DNA of 24,704 nucleotides from the NCBI GenBank assembly GCA_963694825.1, contig CAVOEV010000040.1, positions 1-24,704 on the forward strand, in the 5' to 3' direction. Below the pieces are notes generated by a model that saw only the letters and a list, made by a program, of their open reading frames with translations, made no database searches and was not told the origin of the DNA. Source of the DNA: UBA8437 sp963694825. GTDB taxonomy: Bacteria > Planctomycetota > Planctomycetia > Planctomycetales > Planctomycetaceae. Numbering within the stretch: position 1 is the stretch's first letter; each line of letters starts with the position of its first letter. A program made the position numbers and the translations under genes. Of this stretch, positions 17,051 to 24,704 are shown piece by piece.

Positions 17051-18307
17051 TTAGGACAAGTCCATATGTGAAAAGGTGCCGCTGCTCTTGCCGAAGCTGT
17101 CTCGCTCGACGCCGAACCATTGCAGGGACGACAACCAGAGATTGGACAGGGGCACGCGCTGGCGGTTGTCCGCGGGACAGACCACGTGGCCCTGATGCTT
17201 GAGCCCGCCGCCGGCCAGTAGCACGGGCAGATTCTTGTTGCTGTGTTTGGAGCCATCGCTCATACCGCTGCCCATGATCACCAGGGTGTCGTCGAAGATC
17301 TTTGCCTCGTGCAAACCGTCGAAGAGCCGGTTGACCTGGTTGAAGATGTAATCCTCCACCACTTTGAGCTGTTCCAGCTTGTTCTCGCCCTTGCTGTGGT
17401 GTGAAAGGCCGTGGTAGCCGGAGGTGACGTTGTCCAGGTCGGAGGTCGTAAATCCCATGGGGATTTCGAAGGTCGCGACCCGTGTGGAGTCGGTCTGCAA
17501 GGCCAGGGTGAGCAGGTCAAAGAAGAGGGGCATCTCCTCGATGTGCATACGCTGCTCGTCGGCGATCGCCTTGATGCCCGGCTTGGGCTTCGGCTTGTCC
17601 AGCCAGTCCTTGGACATCTGCAATCTGCGTTCGACCTCGCGCACCGAGGTCAGGTACTGATCCAGCTTGTTGCGGTCGGCAAGGTTGAGGTCGCCATGAA
17701 GGGATTTGGCGGACTCCCGAAGCGCGTCGAGGACACTGCCTCGATGCCCCAGACGCTGACGCTGTTTGTCTCGCTCGGCATTTGCGATCTGCACGAACAG
17801 GCCCTGAAACAGGCGGGCGGGATTGTTCACTGGCGGGATGCGCACGCCCGTGCGGGTCCAGCACATGTCAGTGCCCTCTGCCAATCCGGCATTAATCGAG
17901 GGGAAGCGGGCGGCGCTGCCGCTGTGTTCGGCAGCGACCTGGTCCAGGGAGACGTTCTTCTCGGGGAAGCCCTTCGATTCTTCCTTGCGGATGCCACCAC
18001 TCAGAAAAGCATGCACCCCTGAGTGACCTCCATGGGCCCCATCATCCAAGTTGGAAAAAACCGTGAAATTCTTACGGTGCTTCTCAATGTTCTTCAGGGT
18101 CTGGCTGCTGACGTAGTCCGCACCGGCGGCCTTCGGGAAGAATGACGGGGGGTGAAAGCCCAGGTGATTACCGATGGCCAAAATCCGTCGAGGTGATTTC
18201 TCGGCGGGTAAAGTGCCGGCCGCAACACTCTCCAGGGCCGGGAGCGACAGGGCGATGCCCGTTCCCTGAAGGAACTGGCGGCGGCTCAGGTGTAACAGTT
18301 CTTTCAT
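17051..18307 (-). CDS. DUF1552 family secreted protein (Tat signal)
   Basis: This 418-residue protein has a twin-arginine signal at the start (SRRQFLQGTGIALSLPALES). DUF1552 features follow: RRILAIGNHLGFHPPSFFP, FTVFSNLDDGAHGGHSGVHAFLSG, VSLDQVAAEHSG, YLTSVREVERRLQMSKDWL and VIMGSGMSDGSKHSNKNLPVLLAGGG near the end. Such proteins are commonly encoded next to DUF1592-type proteins, as here, and are probably their extracytoplasmic partner; substrate and reaction are unknown. The frame stays open to a TTG at 18358, but that extension would run into the right-hand direct repeat, so the ATG at 18305-18307 directly before the Tat signal is preferred. No strong Shine-Dalgarno motif is visible. It is the first gene of the two-gene block. 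Confidence 0.92.
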   Translation of the reverse strand: MKELLHLSRRQFLQGTGIALSLPALESVAAGTLPAEKSPRRILAIGNHLGFHPPSFFPKAAGADYVSSQTLKNIEKHRKNFTVFSNLDDGAHGGHSGVHAFLSGGIRKEESKGFPEKNVSLDQVAAEHSGSAARFPSINAGLAEGTDMCWTRTGVRIPPVNNPARLFQGLFVQIANAERDKQRQRLGHRGSVLDALRESAKSLHGDLNLADRNKLDQYLTSVREVERRLQMSKDWLDKPKPKPGIKAIADEQRMHIEEMPLFFDLLTLALQTDSTRVATFEIPMGFTTSDLDNVTSGYHGLSHHSKGENKLEQLKVVEDYIFNQVNRLFDGLHEAKIFDDTLVIMGSGMSDGSKHSNKNLPVLLAGGGLKHQGHVVCPADNRQRVPLSNLWLSSLQWFGVERDSFGKSSGTFSHMDLS

Positions 18308-18350
18308 GATCACTAAGTCACTGAGAATTGGAGTTGTTATCGGAAGGAAC

Positions 18351-18428
18351 GGCCTCAACGGCCAGGCAGTGCGGATGCGATTCGTGTTGCGTGGTGCAGA
18401 TTTTTATGCGTTGCGGGTTCACGAGTAG
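18351..18428 (+). pseudogene. Orphan 3' remnant of a propeller-gene paralogue
   Basis: The 25 codons plus TAG encode a peptide identical to the last 25 residues of the propeller protein at 22 positions; the changes are Pro to Ala, Glu to Asp and Leu to Phe. Four further differences are silent. There is no start codon, signal or upstream coding sequence. The remainder of the gene is absent and its place is taken by the leader of the leftward DUF1552 gene. This is best read as the tail of a second, tandem copy of the propeller gene that lost its 5' part when the DUF1552/DUF1592 block arrived. Confidence 0.75.
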
Positions 18429-18430
18429 GC
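18351..18430 (+). repeat. Direct repeat, right copy
   Basis: The same 80-base element as 14478-14557 with about 91% identity. It begins at a glycine codon and ends two bases after TAG. Immediately upstream the sequence is the leader of the DUF1552 gene, so homology stops abruptly at the left edge. Confidence 0.9.
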
Positions 18431-18452
18431 TTCGTAGACCAACTCTTCGGCT

Positions 18453-19799
18453 CTACGGTTGGACCAGGTGCTTGACTACGTTGACTTTGTGAGACGCCTG
18501 CATCTTGTCCCAAGTTCGCAGCTTGGACTCCAGGAAGGACTTTTGCCATGCATCGGCCGACTCAGCGAGTTGCCATTTTCCTCCCTCGTTTTTCACTTTA
18601 GCCGTCCCGGTCCATGTCTTGTGTGCGGATGCGATCAACTTGCGGTACTCGACCATGACTTTATGTTCCTTCTCGGACGGCCACATCTGGTTGACTGACT
18701 TCACTTTGACCGACACCTTGATGCGTATCTCACCCGCGTTGACGCGGTCCAGTTCGTACTCGCGGTCGAGGTTGCATTTCACCCACGAGTCCTTCTGGAA
18801 CGTTTCGATGGTGAGAACTGCGATTGAGGATTCCAGGTAGCCGGTCTTGGTGCGTTCCAGAAACAACGTGGATCCCAGGCTGGCTCTGCTGGTCCGAAGC
18901 ACGAGGTCGTCTTTCGTGTGCCCGATGTTGAAGCCTCCGGGAGGATTGTCTGTCCTGTTGAGATCCGCGACAAAACGTATGCCGAGTTCTCTGAGTTTCC
19001 CGTCACCTGCGACGTTAAGAACGCTCTTCGTTTGGCCTCGCTGGCCTGGCTCTTCGTCTTTTGCTTGTGCCATCGTGGCATTCGACTGCTGAACCGTCTC
19101 CAGCCACATGGTCTTCAGAGACTGGAACTCGGGCGTCGTCTCAACTGATTCCGTCAAGATGTTGACTGGCGGAGAGAACTCCTTGGCGTCAAAGAACTTG
19201 AACGAGACTGCAACCCTGTCAAGGTGCCAGTGCCCATCCCTGAAGTGGAACGTTCCCTCATGGCGAGCGAGATTATCCTTGCGTTGACCGTTGATCACGA
19301 TCGGGAATGAATAGACAAAGGCGGCCACAGTTTGTCTTGGGACGTTGTGAGTTGAAGTGTCGGCCTGCTTCATTTCCAAGGGTGTGACCAATTGTCGCCC
19401 GTGCTGCATCTGCTGCTTCACGGCGGTTCCAAGGTCGTCGATGATCCTGGACAATTGCTCCGCCGGATCGACTCCTTCAAATGACGACTCGGAGACACCT
19501 GTTGAAGCCTGGTCCATGCCCATAAATTGTGGAGCCATCACAAGGCCGCCGGCGACCAGTAATAGCAGGACTCCAATAATGGCCAGTGACACCAGGCCCA
19601 GAATACAGTGGATCATCGCGATCACTTTGGCTGTCCGGGTCGTACTGGCGCCACTGGGGTCCATCAACCCCTCGTCCATTTGGTTCAGGTCATTGCGAGC
19701 CATGATCCAGGTGATGGGGCTCAGGATCGCACACACCAGCCAGCCACAAATGCTGAGAGTGATCAGCAATGAGCCGCGATGAGGAGTTGTTGACGGCAA
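18453..19799 (-). CDS. DUF4190-like two-helix membrane protein, function unknown
   Basis: This protein of about 448 residues begins PSTTPHRGSL. It has two membrane helices, SLLITLSICGWLVCAILSPI and AMIHCILGLVSLAIIGVLLLL, separated by a loop NDLNQMDEGLMDPSG followed by TRTAKV. This is the typical DUF4190-like pattern of planctomycete membrane proteins. The remaining 340 or so residues are hydrophilic, rich in Lys and Trp/Phe, with no recognised domain, and probably lie outside the membrane. No ATG is available before the first helix. A TTG at 19797-19799 with GGAGA six bases upstream is preferred over the TTG at 19886, which has no ribosome site and would add 29 residues of unlikely composition. 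It lies downstream of the large GYF-type gene in the same direction after 174 bases and could be co-transcribed. Confidence 0.8.
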   Translation of the reverse strand: MPSTTPHRGSLLITLSICGWLVCAILSPITWIMARNDLNQMDEGLMDPSGASTTRTAKVIAMIHCILGLVSLAIIGVLLLLVAGGLVMAPQFMGMDQASTGVSESSFEGVDPAEQLSRIIDDLGTAVKQQMQHGRQLVTPLEMKQADTSTHNVPRQTVAAFVYSFPIVINGQRKDNLARHEGTFHFRDGHWHLDRVAVSFKFFDAKEFSPPVNILTESVETTPEFQSLKTMWLETVQQSNATMAQAKDEEPGQRGQTKSVLNVAGDGKLRELGIRFVADLNRTDNPPGGFNIGHTKDDLVLRTSRASLGSTLFLERTKTGYLESSIAVLTIETFQKDSWVKCNLDREYELDRVNAGEIRIKVSVKVKSVNQMWPSEKEHKVMVEYRKLIASAHKTWTGTAKVKNEGGKWQLAESADAWQKSFLESKLRTWDKMQASHKVNVVKHLVQP

Positions 19800-19805
19800 C
19801 GGACG

Positions 19806-19810
19806 TCTCC
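19806..19810 (-). promoter_or_regulatory. Ribosome binding site supporting a TTG start
   Basis: GGAGA on the minus strand, six bases before the TTG at 19797-19799. It decides the start of the DUF4190-like gene in favour of this codon over the TTG at 19886. Confidence 0.45.
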
Positions 19811-19973
19811 AAGAACAGTGGCAGGCTATCCTGAGAACTGCACGCAAAAACGATGATGCGGAGGTGCAACCCTCGGTCGGCTTCAAGAGCCGATCAGGTC
19901 AAGCCGTTTGTTGGTGTCTTCATCTTCAGCCGAACTGTGTTCGTGCTCGAAACTCCTGGGCGGACTGATGGTT

Positions 19974-22900
19974 CTACCGGCCGCTTGTGCCGTTGACAGG
20001 GGGACTGTTCATCCTGAATGCGTCTGGCCCGGCAAGTAAGAACTGGCAAGCCTCCAGGCCACGGGTCCTGCCCCCAACCTGTTGGAACGTGGCTTTGGCG
20101 ATCAAGAGCCATTCGCGTCCGGAAACCGAGTTGGGTTTTCCATCCAGATCGAAGAACCGGGCCATCACAAATAACGGAGAATCCTCGAATGCTTCTGCCG
20201 GAATGATCTCTCGGTTCCCGTCTTTGTCGAAGGCCGAGAAGAGTTTCAGCAGAGCCTGGTCCGCTGCGGCGGTGGACGTACTGGTGCTGCGATTCATGGT
20301 GAGAGGAATCGAGGGGACCAGTACGACATCATCCGGGACGCCCGCATCGTCAGAGGTTGTTCTCGACGGCCGGCCGGCCCGTGCCTTGATCCTGGTCATG
20401 GCTGTTGCCGCGAACATCTTCCATTCGTCCACTCGCTGTTGTCTCGTCGAGAAGTGATCACGAATTGTGCGGAGTCTACTCGCGTGCGACGCCGTTTTCT
20501 TTCGGACCGTGTTGCGCCATGCTTCACGAGTTCTGGAGAAGTCGGCCCAATGTTGATTCCCGTTGTATCCTCCATCTTCACATTTCGAACGGTGGAGCTT
20601 GAGCGCTACGGCGTATTCTCCCGACGCCTGTTTGACGAATTGCTGCCAGGCCGCCAGTGCGTCGCCGCCCGGGGGCGGCGGAACAATCTCGGGAAACGGT
20701 GGCCCCAGTGGAAGTGCTGGAGGAAGCGTGAGGTCAGGGAGCAGGTTTTCAATTTCCGCCGTAGACACATCGGCGAAAGCAGATGAGCGAGTTTCGAATC
20801 CTGCCGACAGCAGCACTCGGTCCAGGACTTCCATGGACTCTTTGATCGTCAGAAACGAGATCCCATCGCGCGTGAAGAGAACAACCGGCGACCGTTCCAG
20901 GAGAGTGTCGAAGAAATAGCCATGCCCTTTGGCGGAGATTGCGTTTTTCAGAAACGCTATGTTGAAACGGTAGAGGGCTCCGTCGGAGAAAACATCTCCT
21001 GTTCCTGTTGAAAACCGATCGACTCCTTGGACCGCACGCAGTCCAGCGCCAGCGATAATCCGGGCATCAATTCGTGCCTGCTTGGCTCCAACAAGCGATT
21101 GCAGTTGTTGCTCGAGTGCTCCCGTCATGGTCACCGAAAAGGTCTTGCGACCATCCGAGACCAGCGATCGCAAGTGGGTTGTGATCGCCTTGTTGACACT
21201 TTCAATCTGGGCCGAGTCGGCCTGACACAACATTCTCAGGTACTGGCTGCGACCATCCAGACCGGTGACCGTCTCGTGAAATGGTGAAAACCCGCCCGGG
21301 ACCGTTTTGACGAATCGCGTCGAGCCTTTTGGCCAATGCAGTGTGGTCGGAAACGACTCGTCATCCCGAATCGCGAGTGCAGACAAGCCCCAATGCTGAC
21401 GATTGTGCACCAGTGATTTCTTGTTTGGTGGCAGTGCTGTCACGATGGCTTTCGAGTTCAGGATTGGTGTCTTCACACCATCCACAGTCTCATGGCCGAG
21501 TTCACCGGTCAGTACGATCGTGGCGCCATGTTTCCAATTACCTGTCGCCAGAAACCGCTCACAGTTCTCGAGCGATGTAATGAAAAGGGGCAGGGTGGGC
21601 GGTGGGTGCAGATTATCCTTGTCGCCTAGAACGCCTCGTTGTTGTTTCAACCATCCTGCCAACTGGGACAGAACGGAGCCCGGGACCCGAAGCAGCAAAG
21701 AGGATTCCGTACGTGGTCCAAATCGCAGGCCAAACGACCTGAGTGTTTCGATTACGGCTGGATCAAGTCGGGGCGGCGTTTGCCAATAGGTGTCGTGGTG
21801 TGGCGTCCATGCCAAGACAATTGTTGTTCCAACCCGCGCCACGATGTTGCTCGCGACGGATGTCGTACCGGCCGGCGAATCGACGAGCAGTGGATTGGAT
21901 TTGGATGTCTCGCGATTGGCAGCAACAATCAGCTTCTTCTGGTCAACGGATTTCTGTTCGCGAAGCTGTATTGCAGCCGCCTGGTTTCGGACATTGCCGT
22001 GAAAGTCGGACAACTTCCTCAATCCAGCATCCGTTGTCACCGTCTTGAGCGGCGAGACGTGAGTGGCTCGATAGAACTCACGTGAGGGCAAGGCGGTCAA
22101 TCGCTGGATCGCCGCCTTGTCGTCTTGAGCGGCATCGATGATCTCTGCGAAGATCTTCCCTTTGGCTGCCAACCGGGCGACGCCCACCTGCTGACATCTT
22201 GCAGCCAATTCCAGAAGCCGAACGTAATTCGCCGACATGGGGTTCAGTGCCGCGAAGCTCTGCCGAGCTTCGTGGAGTTGACCGTCGAGCGTTGTGAACT
22301 TGCGTAGCAAGTCGATGAATTGCAGGCACTCCTTGGTGAGTTCGGGTTCGTCGCCCAGTTCTTCTTGGAGCGATGTCAGGATGGTCAGTTGTTTGTCGCC
22401 TTCGTCTGGTGTCGCAGTGTCAGCGGCATCTCGCCATTGGGACACATCCCGAAACACTGTCGACGCTTCCACGATCCGACAAGCTCGGGCGAGCGCTTCA
22501 CGAGCGCCGGGCGCAACGGGTGCTTCGGGTTCAATTCCACCGCGGGAACTGCTTCCGGGAGGCTTCGCCGGGTCCTGGGCGACCTTGGCTGGCCGCTGGC
22601 GAGTGGTTCCTGACTTGGGCACGTCTGCCACTCTTCTGTCGGTTGCGACCTTGGTAGTCCTACCCAGCAACCGGTCTCCCACTCCCACAGCCTCCTTGGA
22701 CTCTCTTCTCGCCCGCTTCATGTGCTCCTCTAATCCCGTCACCACGCTGAAGCTGGTCCCTAGTGCCAGTAACTCCCCGACCGGTGAGAAGAAGTCCTCG
22801 GCGCTAAAAGGTGTGATCAGAAGCCGTTCCCGGGCGATTTGATCCAATGCCCTGCGGGCCGAAATGGCTTCCTGCTCATCAACCAACTCCTCGTCAGCAA

Positions 22901-23555
22901 ATTCGTCAATCAAGAGGTCTACGCGAACCAGAGCCCTCCTCAATTCACGGCGTGCAATGTGAATTTTGTGCAGAACCGGTTCTTTCTTATTCTTGTAGTG
23001 CAGTGCGCTGACGGTATCGATGCTGTGCTGGCCGAAACGTCCTCCGTTGTCGTTTTGCCACTGCGTGTTGAGATTGATGAGTGGTCGCACAACGGCAAAG
23101 ATGGTCACCACGACCACAATCGCCAGCGCTTTCACGAAGCCTGGAATTGCCTCCCATAGCATCCCTGGTAGATACACGAACCCGAGCCACCCCGAATCAG
23201 ATTTCTTGGTACGGCTCGGTGAGGCGGTTCGCCGCCGCCTTTGTTTTGGCTTGGCCTGGAGGTGCGGGCGATAATCGTCGCCACCCGACTGGGCATCGAC
23301 GGATTCCAGTGAACTCGAAACAAGGTCCTCGTCGGCCAAGTCCCAATCCGGAAAACCGTCATCTGGCTGGGGGGCTTGTTTCTCGGCGTCCACGTCCGGA
23401 AAGACCGTGGCAAAGTCTCGCCACGGACCATTTTTCGATGACGAAAACGTGTCCGTCTTCTTGAGCTGATCCGATTGTGCCATCGACCGCAGACGTTTTC
23501 GGCTGAAGGGTCCAGCCACCTTCTGCGATCGCCTGATGAAGTACTGTTTGGCCAC
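19974..23555 (-). CDS. Large GYF_2-like, single-helix, EF-hand-like protein, function unknown
   Basis: This is a 1193-residue protein. Residues 4-51 look like a GYF_2 domain (YFIRRSQKVAGPFSRKRLRSM, then GPWRDFATV). An acidic linker and a basic stretch (KPKQRRRRTASPSRTKK, about 102-118) precede one membrane helix at about 139-156 (GFVKALAIVVVVTIFAVV). The GYF part should be cytoplasmic and the remaining 1000 or so residues extracytoplasmic by the positive-inside rule. The long middle region is charged, helix-rich near 190-250, and matches nothing I recognise. Two DxDG loops at about 1110 (DKDGNREI) and 1136 (DLDGKPNS) resemble a degenerate EF-hand pair for calcium. The start is GTG at 23553-23555 with GGAGGA nine bases upstream. 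It may act with the downstream DUF4190-like protein; no function is assigned. Confidence 0.85.
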   Translation of the reverse strand: MAKQYFIRRSQKVAGPFSRKRLRSMAQSDQLKKTDTFSSSKNGPWRDFATVFPDVDAEKQAPQPDDGFPDWDLADEDLVSSSLESVDAQSGGDDYRPHLQAKPKQRRRRTASPSRTKKSDSGWLGFVYLPGMLWEAIPGFVKALAIVVVVTIFAVVRPLINLNTQWQNDNGGRFGQHSIDTVSALHYKNKKEPVLHKIHIARRELRRALVRVDLLIDEFADEELVDEQEAISARRALDQIARERLLITPFSAEDFFSPVGELLALGTSFSVVTGLEEHMKRARRESKEAVGVGDRLLGRTTKVATDRRVADVPKSGTTRQRPAKVAQDPAKPPGSSSRGGIEPEAPVAPGAREALARACRIVEASTVFRDVSQWRDAADTATPDEGDKQLTILTSLQEELGDEPELTKECLQFIDLLRKFTTLDGQLHEARQSFAALNPMSANYVRLLELAARCQQVGVARLAAKGKIFAEIIDAAQDDKAAIQRLTALPSREFYRATHVSPLKTVTTDAGLRKLSDFHGNVRNQAAAIQLREQKSVDQKKLIVAANRETSKSNPLLVDSPAGTTSVASNIVARVGTTIVLAWTPHHDTYWQTPPRLDPAVIETLRSFGLRFGPRTESSLLLRVPGSVLSQLAGWLKQQRGVLGDKDNLHPPPTLPLFITSLENCERFLATGNWKHGATIVLTGELGHETVDGVKTPILNSKAIVTALPPNKKSLVHNRQHWGLSALAIRDDESFPTTLHWPKGSTRFVKTVPGGFSPFHETVTGLDGRSQYLRMLCQADSAQIESVNKAITTHLRSLVSDGRKTFSVTMTGALEQQLQSLVGAKQARIDARIIAGAGLRAVQGVDRFSTGTGDVFSDGALYRFNIAFLKNAISAKGHGYFFDTLLERSPVVLFTRDGISFLTIKESMEVLDRVLLSAGFETRSSAFADVSTAEIENLLPDLTLPPALPLGPPFPEIVPPPPGGDALAAWQQFVKQASGEYAVALKLHRSKCEDGGYNGNQHWADFSRTREAWRNTVRKKTASHASRLRTIRDHFSTRQQRVDEWKMFAATAMTRIKARAGRPSRTTSDDAGVPDDVVLVPSIPLTMNRSTSTSTAAADQALLKLFSAFDKDGNREIIPAEAFEDSPLFVMARFFDLDGKPNSVSGREWLLIAKATFQQVGGRTRGLEACQFLLAGPDAFRMNSPPVNGTSGR

Positions 23556-23564
23556 GACAGTTCA

Positions 23565-23570
23565 TCCTCC
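23565..23570 (-). promoter_or_regulatory. Strong ribosome binding site before a GTG start
   Basis: GGAGGA on the minus strand, nine bases before the GTG at 23553-23555. It fixes the start of the 1193-residue protein. Confidence 0.75.
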
Positions 23571-23727
23571 TGGCCTGCGAGATTCGAACTGATCTTGTAG
23601 TTCTCCGGGCTCTTGTGCCCAGAAATGTGTTGTTCCTGCCCAATCGCATCAACCGATTCGTTGGTCTTCGTATCCTCGTATCTGCAATCTCGGAATACAA
23701 ACGAGATAGCCAGCAAATGGGCAATAT

Positions 23728-23832
23728 CGTGAACGGGTTGGGATCCGTGTTCTTGACTGGTTTCGCCGTGAACGACGGCAGTACAAATCTCGGCGGTTCT
23801 CGTCGTTGGTTTGTTTCAACGAATCGTGAACG
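23728..23832 (+). repeat. Three direct copies of CGTGAACG
   Basis: The 8-mer CGTGAACG occurs at 23728-23735, 23767-23774 and 23825-23832, spaced 39 and 58 bases apart. The first and third copies share the preceding AT and the second and third share the following AC. It could be a set of regulator sites; chance cannot be excluded without a genome count. Confidence 0.35.
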
Positions 23833-23847
23833 ACTCCAAATCTTATA

Positions 23848-23879
23848 CCACTCCGAATGAGAGAGTTTCGGTTCAGTGG
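23848..23879. promoter_or_regulatory. Imperfect inverted repeat adjoining a possible extended -10
   Basis: CCACT-CCGAA, nine bases, then TTCGG-TTC-AGTGG: ten paired bases with a three-base bulge. On the minus strand TGGTATAAG (23842-23850) at its edge resembles an extended -10 element reading toward the large GYF-type gene. The hairpin also lies 77 bases past the stop of the zinc-ribbon gene, but no T-tract follows, so an operator is as likely as a terminator. Confidence 0.3.
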
Positions 23880-23955
23880 TAGTTTTGTGTTCTGGTCATC
23901 AAGAGCACTATGTGGTCGAAGCGACAAATTGTTGCGGCTGCGATTACATCGCGCG

Positions 23956-24704
23956 TCAGGCCTCTCGCCGTTGTTTAGCCTGGCTCTTGGCCAGTAGCAG
24001 CTTGACGTCGTAGCGGGCCATTCCGATGTGTTGGCCCAGGTCCAGCAGCACGTTCATTTCGGTGTCGTCGACCGTGCCGTCGGCGACTGCGACATCGGCA
24101 ACCATCGTCAGCCACTGGCGACCCTGCTTGCCGCTTGTTGGGACCGGCGGGTCGAGTTCCTGCTTGACCGCCTGGTTGACCAGCGACTGGGCCTGGTGGC
24201 TGGTCAGCCCCTGCCGGGCAGCCAGTTGAAGGATCGCCCGGTTCTCTTCGTCACTGATCACTCCGTCAGCCACCACAGTCTGCACGGCCCAGTCCAATGC
24301 ATTGGCAACAGAAGCGTCGTGAACTGCTGGTGTGGCGGTGCTCGTTGCGGCATCAGTCAGCTTCAGACGCTCGAGCCATTTCAGGGCCTGAGCCGAATGG
24401 ATGGGCAGCCATTGGTCCAGCACCCAGTCGAAACGGCCGTCATTGATCACCTCGTTGCAAAACTCGCAGGCGTGCGAGGCCACGTCGGATTCGGGGGCAC
24501 CGCATGAAGGGCAGTGAGCCGAGGTGACAGTGCGGTCCAGATTCGAGGCGACTCCGGTTTGACGCCTGAGGACCATCAGCGTATTGATCCGAGTCCACCT
24601 ATCGAGATCCTCGAGCGAGCCATTTTTGAGCGCCTGGTGCAGGTTGCCTGACCAGCGAACCAGGACCAACGCAAAGTCGGCCTCTGAGTCGCTGAGGACA
24701 CCAC
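23956..24704 (-). CDS. Zinc-ribbon and TerB-like protein, 5' end outside the window
   Basis: The reading frame stays open to the window edge: codons upstream of 24669 read DSEADFA and join smoothly to LVLVRWSGNL, so the gene begins outside and the TTG at 24669 is not its start. The visible 249 or so residues contain a four-Cys zinc ribbon (CPSC, then CEFC 15 residues later). After it comes a TerB-like helical region with two acidic repeats, VVADGVISDEENRAIL and VAVADGTVDDTEMNVLL. TerB domains are linked to tellurite resistance and to membrane-associated stress complexes, but most members have no known job. No membrane helix is seen in the visible part; N-terminal helices or a Tim44-like part could lie upstream. 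It runs in the same direction as the GYF-type gene after a gap of 400 bases. Confidence 0.75.
   Translation of the reverse strand, partial: GVLSDSEADFALVLVRWSGNLHQALKNGSLEDLDRWTRINTLMVLRRQTGVASNLDRTVTSAHCPSCGAPESDVASHACEFCNEVINDGRFDWVLDQWLPIHSAQALKWLERLKLTDAATSTATPAVHDASVANALDWAVQTVVADGVISDEENRAILQLAARQGLTSHQAQSLVNQAVKQELDPPVPTSGKQGRQWLTMVADVAVADGTVDDTEMNVLLDLGQHIGMARYDVKLLLAKSQAKQRREA

Larger units (their letters stand above)
23571..23955. other. Intergenic region with three copies of CGTGAACG and a hairpin
   Basis: This gap of 385 bases has no convincing gene; the short open frames on both strands lack recognisable domains and ribosome sites. It holds three same-strand copies of CGTGAACG at 23728, 23767 and 23825, two of them continuing as GTGAACGAC, and an imperfect inverted repeat at 23848-23879. 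The region probably carries the promoter of the large GYF-type gene. Confidence 0.45.

Noticed and set aside
14558..18350. Insertion sequence or transposon carrying the two-gene block
   Set aside because: No transposase, integrase or terminal inverted repeats; the flanking repeats are coding 3' ends and not target-site duplications.
18433..18457. CGTAGA-N13-TCTACG inverted repeat as a terminator
   Set aside because: Six pairs with a long loop, overlapping the stop codon of the DUF4190-like gene and without a T-tract.
23615..23927. Two short open frames in the intergenic gap (81 codons plus strand, 92 codons minus strand)
   Set aside because: No ribosome site, domain or sensible composition; they overlap each other and the repeated 8-mers.

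Overview
The window looks like a chromosomal segment of a planctomycete (Planctomycetota, probably class Planctomycetia). The evidence is the dense set of families that are abundant in that phylum: DUF1501, DUF1549/DUF1553 with planctomycete-type cytochrome c motifs, DUF1552, the DUF1587-1595-1592-1588-1585 architecture, a GYF_2-type protein, Tat-exported proteins and a GFO/IDH/MocA oxidoreductase. GC content is clearly above 50%, which produces many long antisense shadow frames. These assignments come from motif recognition by eye; no database search was run.

Left part (1-8.4 kb): a leftward run of three genes encodes a secreted dihaem-type DUF1549/LamG/DUF1553 protein, a Tat-exported DUF1501 protein and an EamA/DMT-type transporter. 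A divergent gene encodes a secreted seven-bladed propeller protein of the lactonase family. A second, unpaired DUF1501 gene converges on it.

Middle (8.4-14.6 kb): a rightward pair encodes a GFO/IDH/MocA oxidoreductase and a multi-spanning MFS-like transporter, plausibly sugar or polyol uptake and oxidation. A secreted gamma-glutamyltransferase gene runs leftward with a one-base gap to the transporter stop codon. Divergent from it is a Tat-exported protein with a GH32/GH43-like five-bladed propeller. A perfect 8+8 inverted repeat lies between those two starts.

14.56-18.43 kb: a leftward two-gene block (DUF1552, then a DUF1592-type dihaem protein) sits between two 80-bp direct repeats of about 91% identity. 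The left repeat is the true 3' end of the propeller gene; the right repeat is an orphan copy of the same 3' end with no gene attached. Leucine codon choice in the block differs from its neighbour. The block looks like an acquired module that landed in, or replaced, a tandem paralogue of the propeller gene.

Right part (18.4-24.7 kb): three leftward genes of poorly known function. They encode a two-helix DUF4190-like membrane protein (probable TTG start), a 1193-residue protein with an N-terminal GYF_2-like domain, one membrane helix and a C-terminal EF-hand-like pair (GTG start), and a zinc-ribbon/TerB-like protein truncated by the window edge. The 385-base gap between the last two holds three copies of an 8-mer and an imperfect hairpin over a possible extended -10. 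No rRNA, tRNA, CRISPR array or insertion sequence was recognised.
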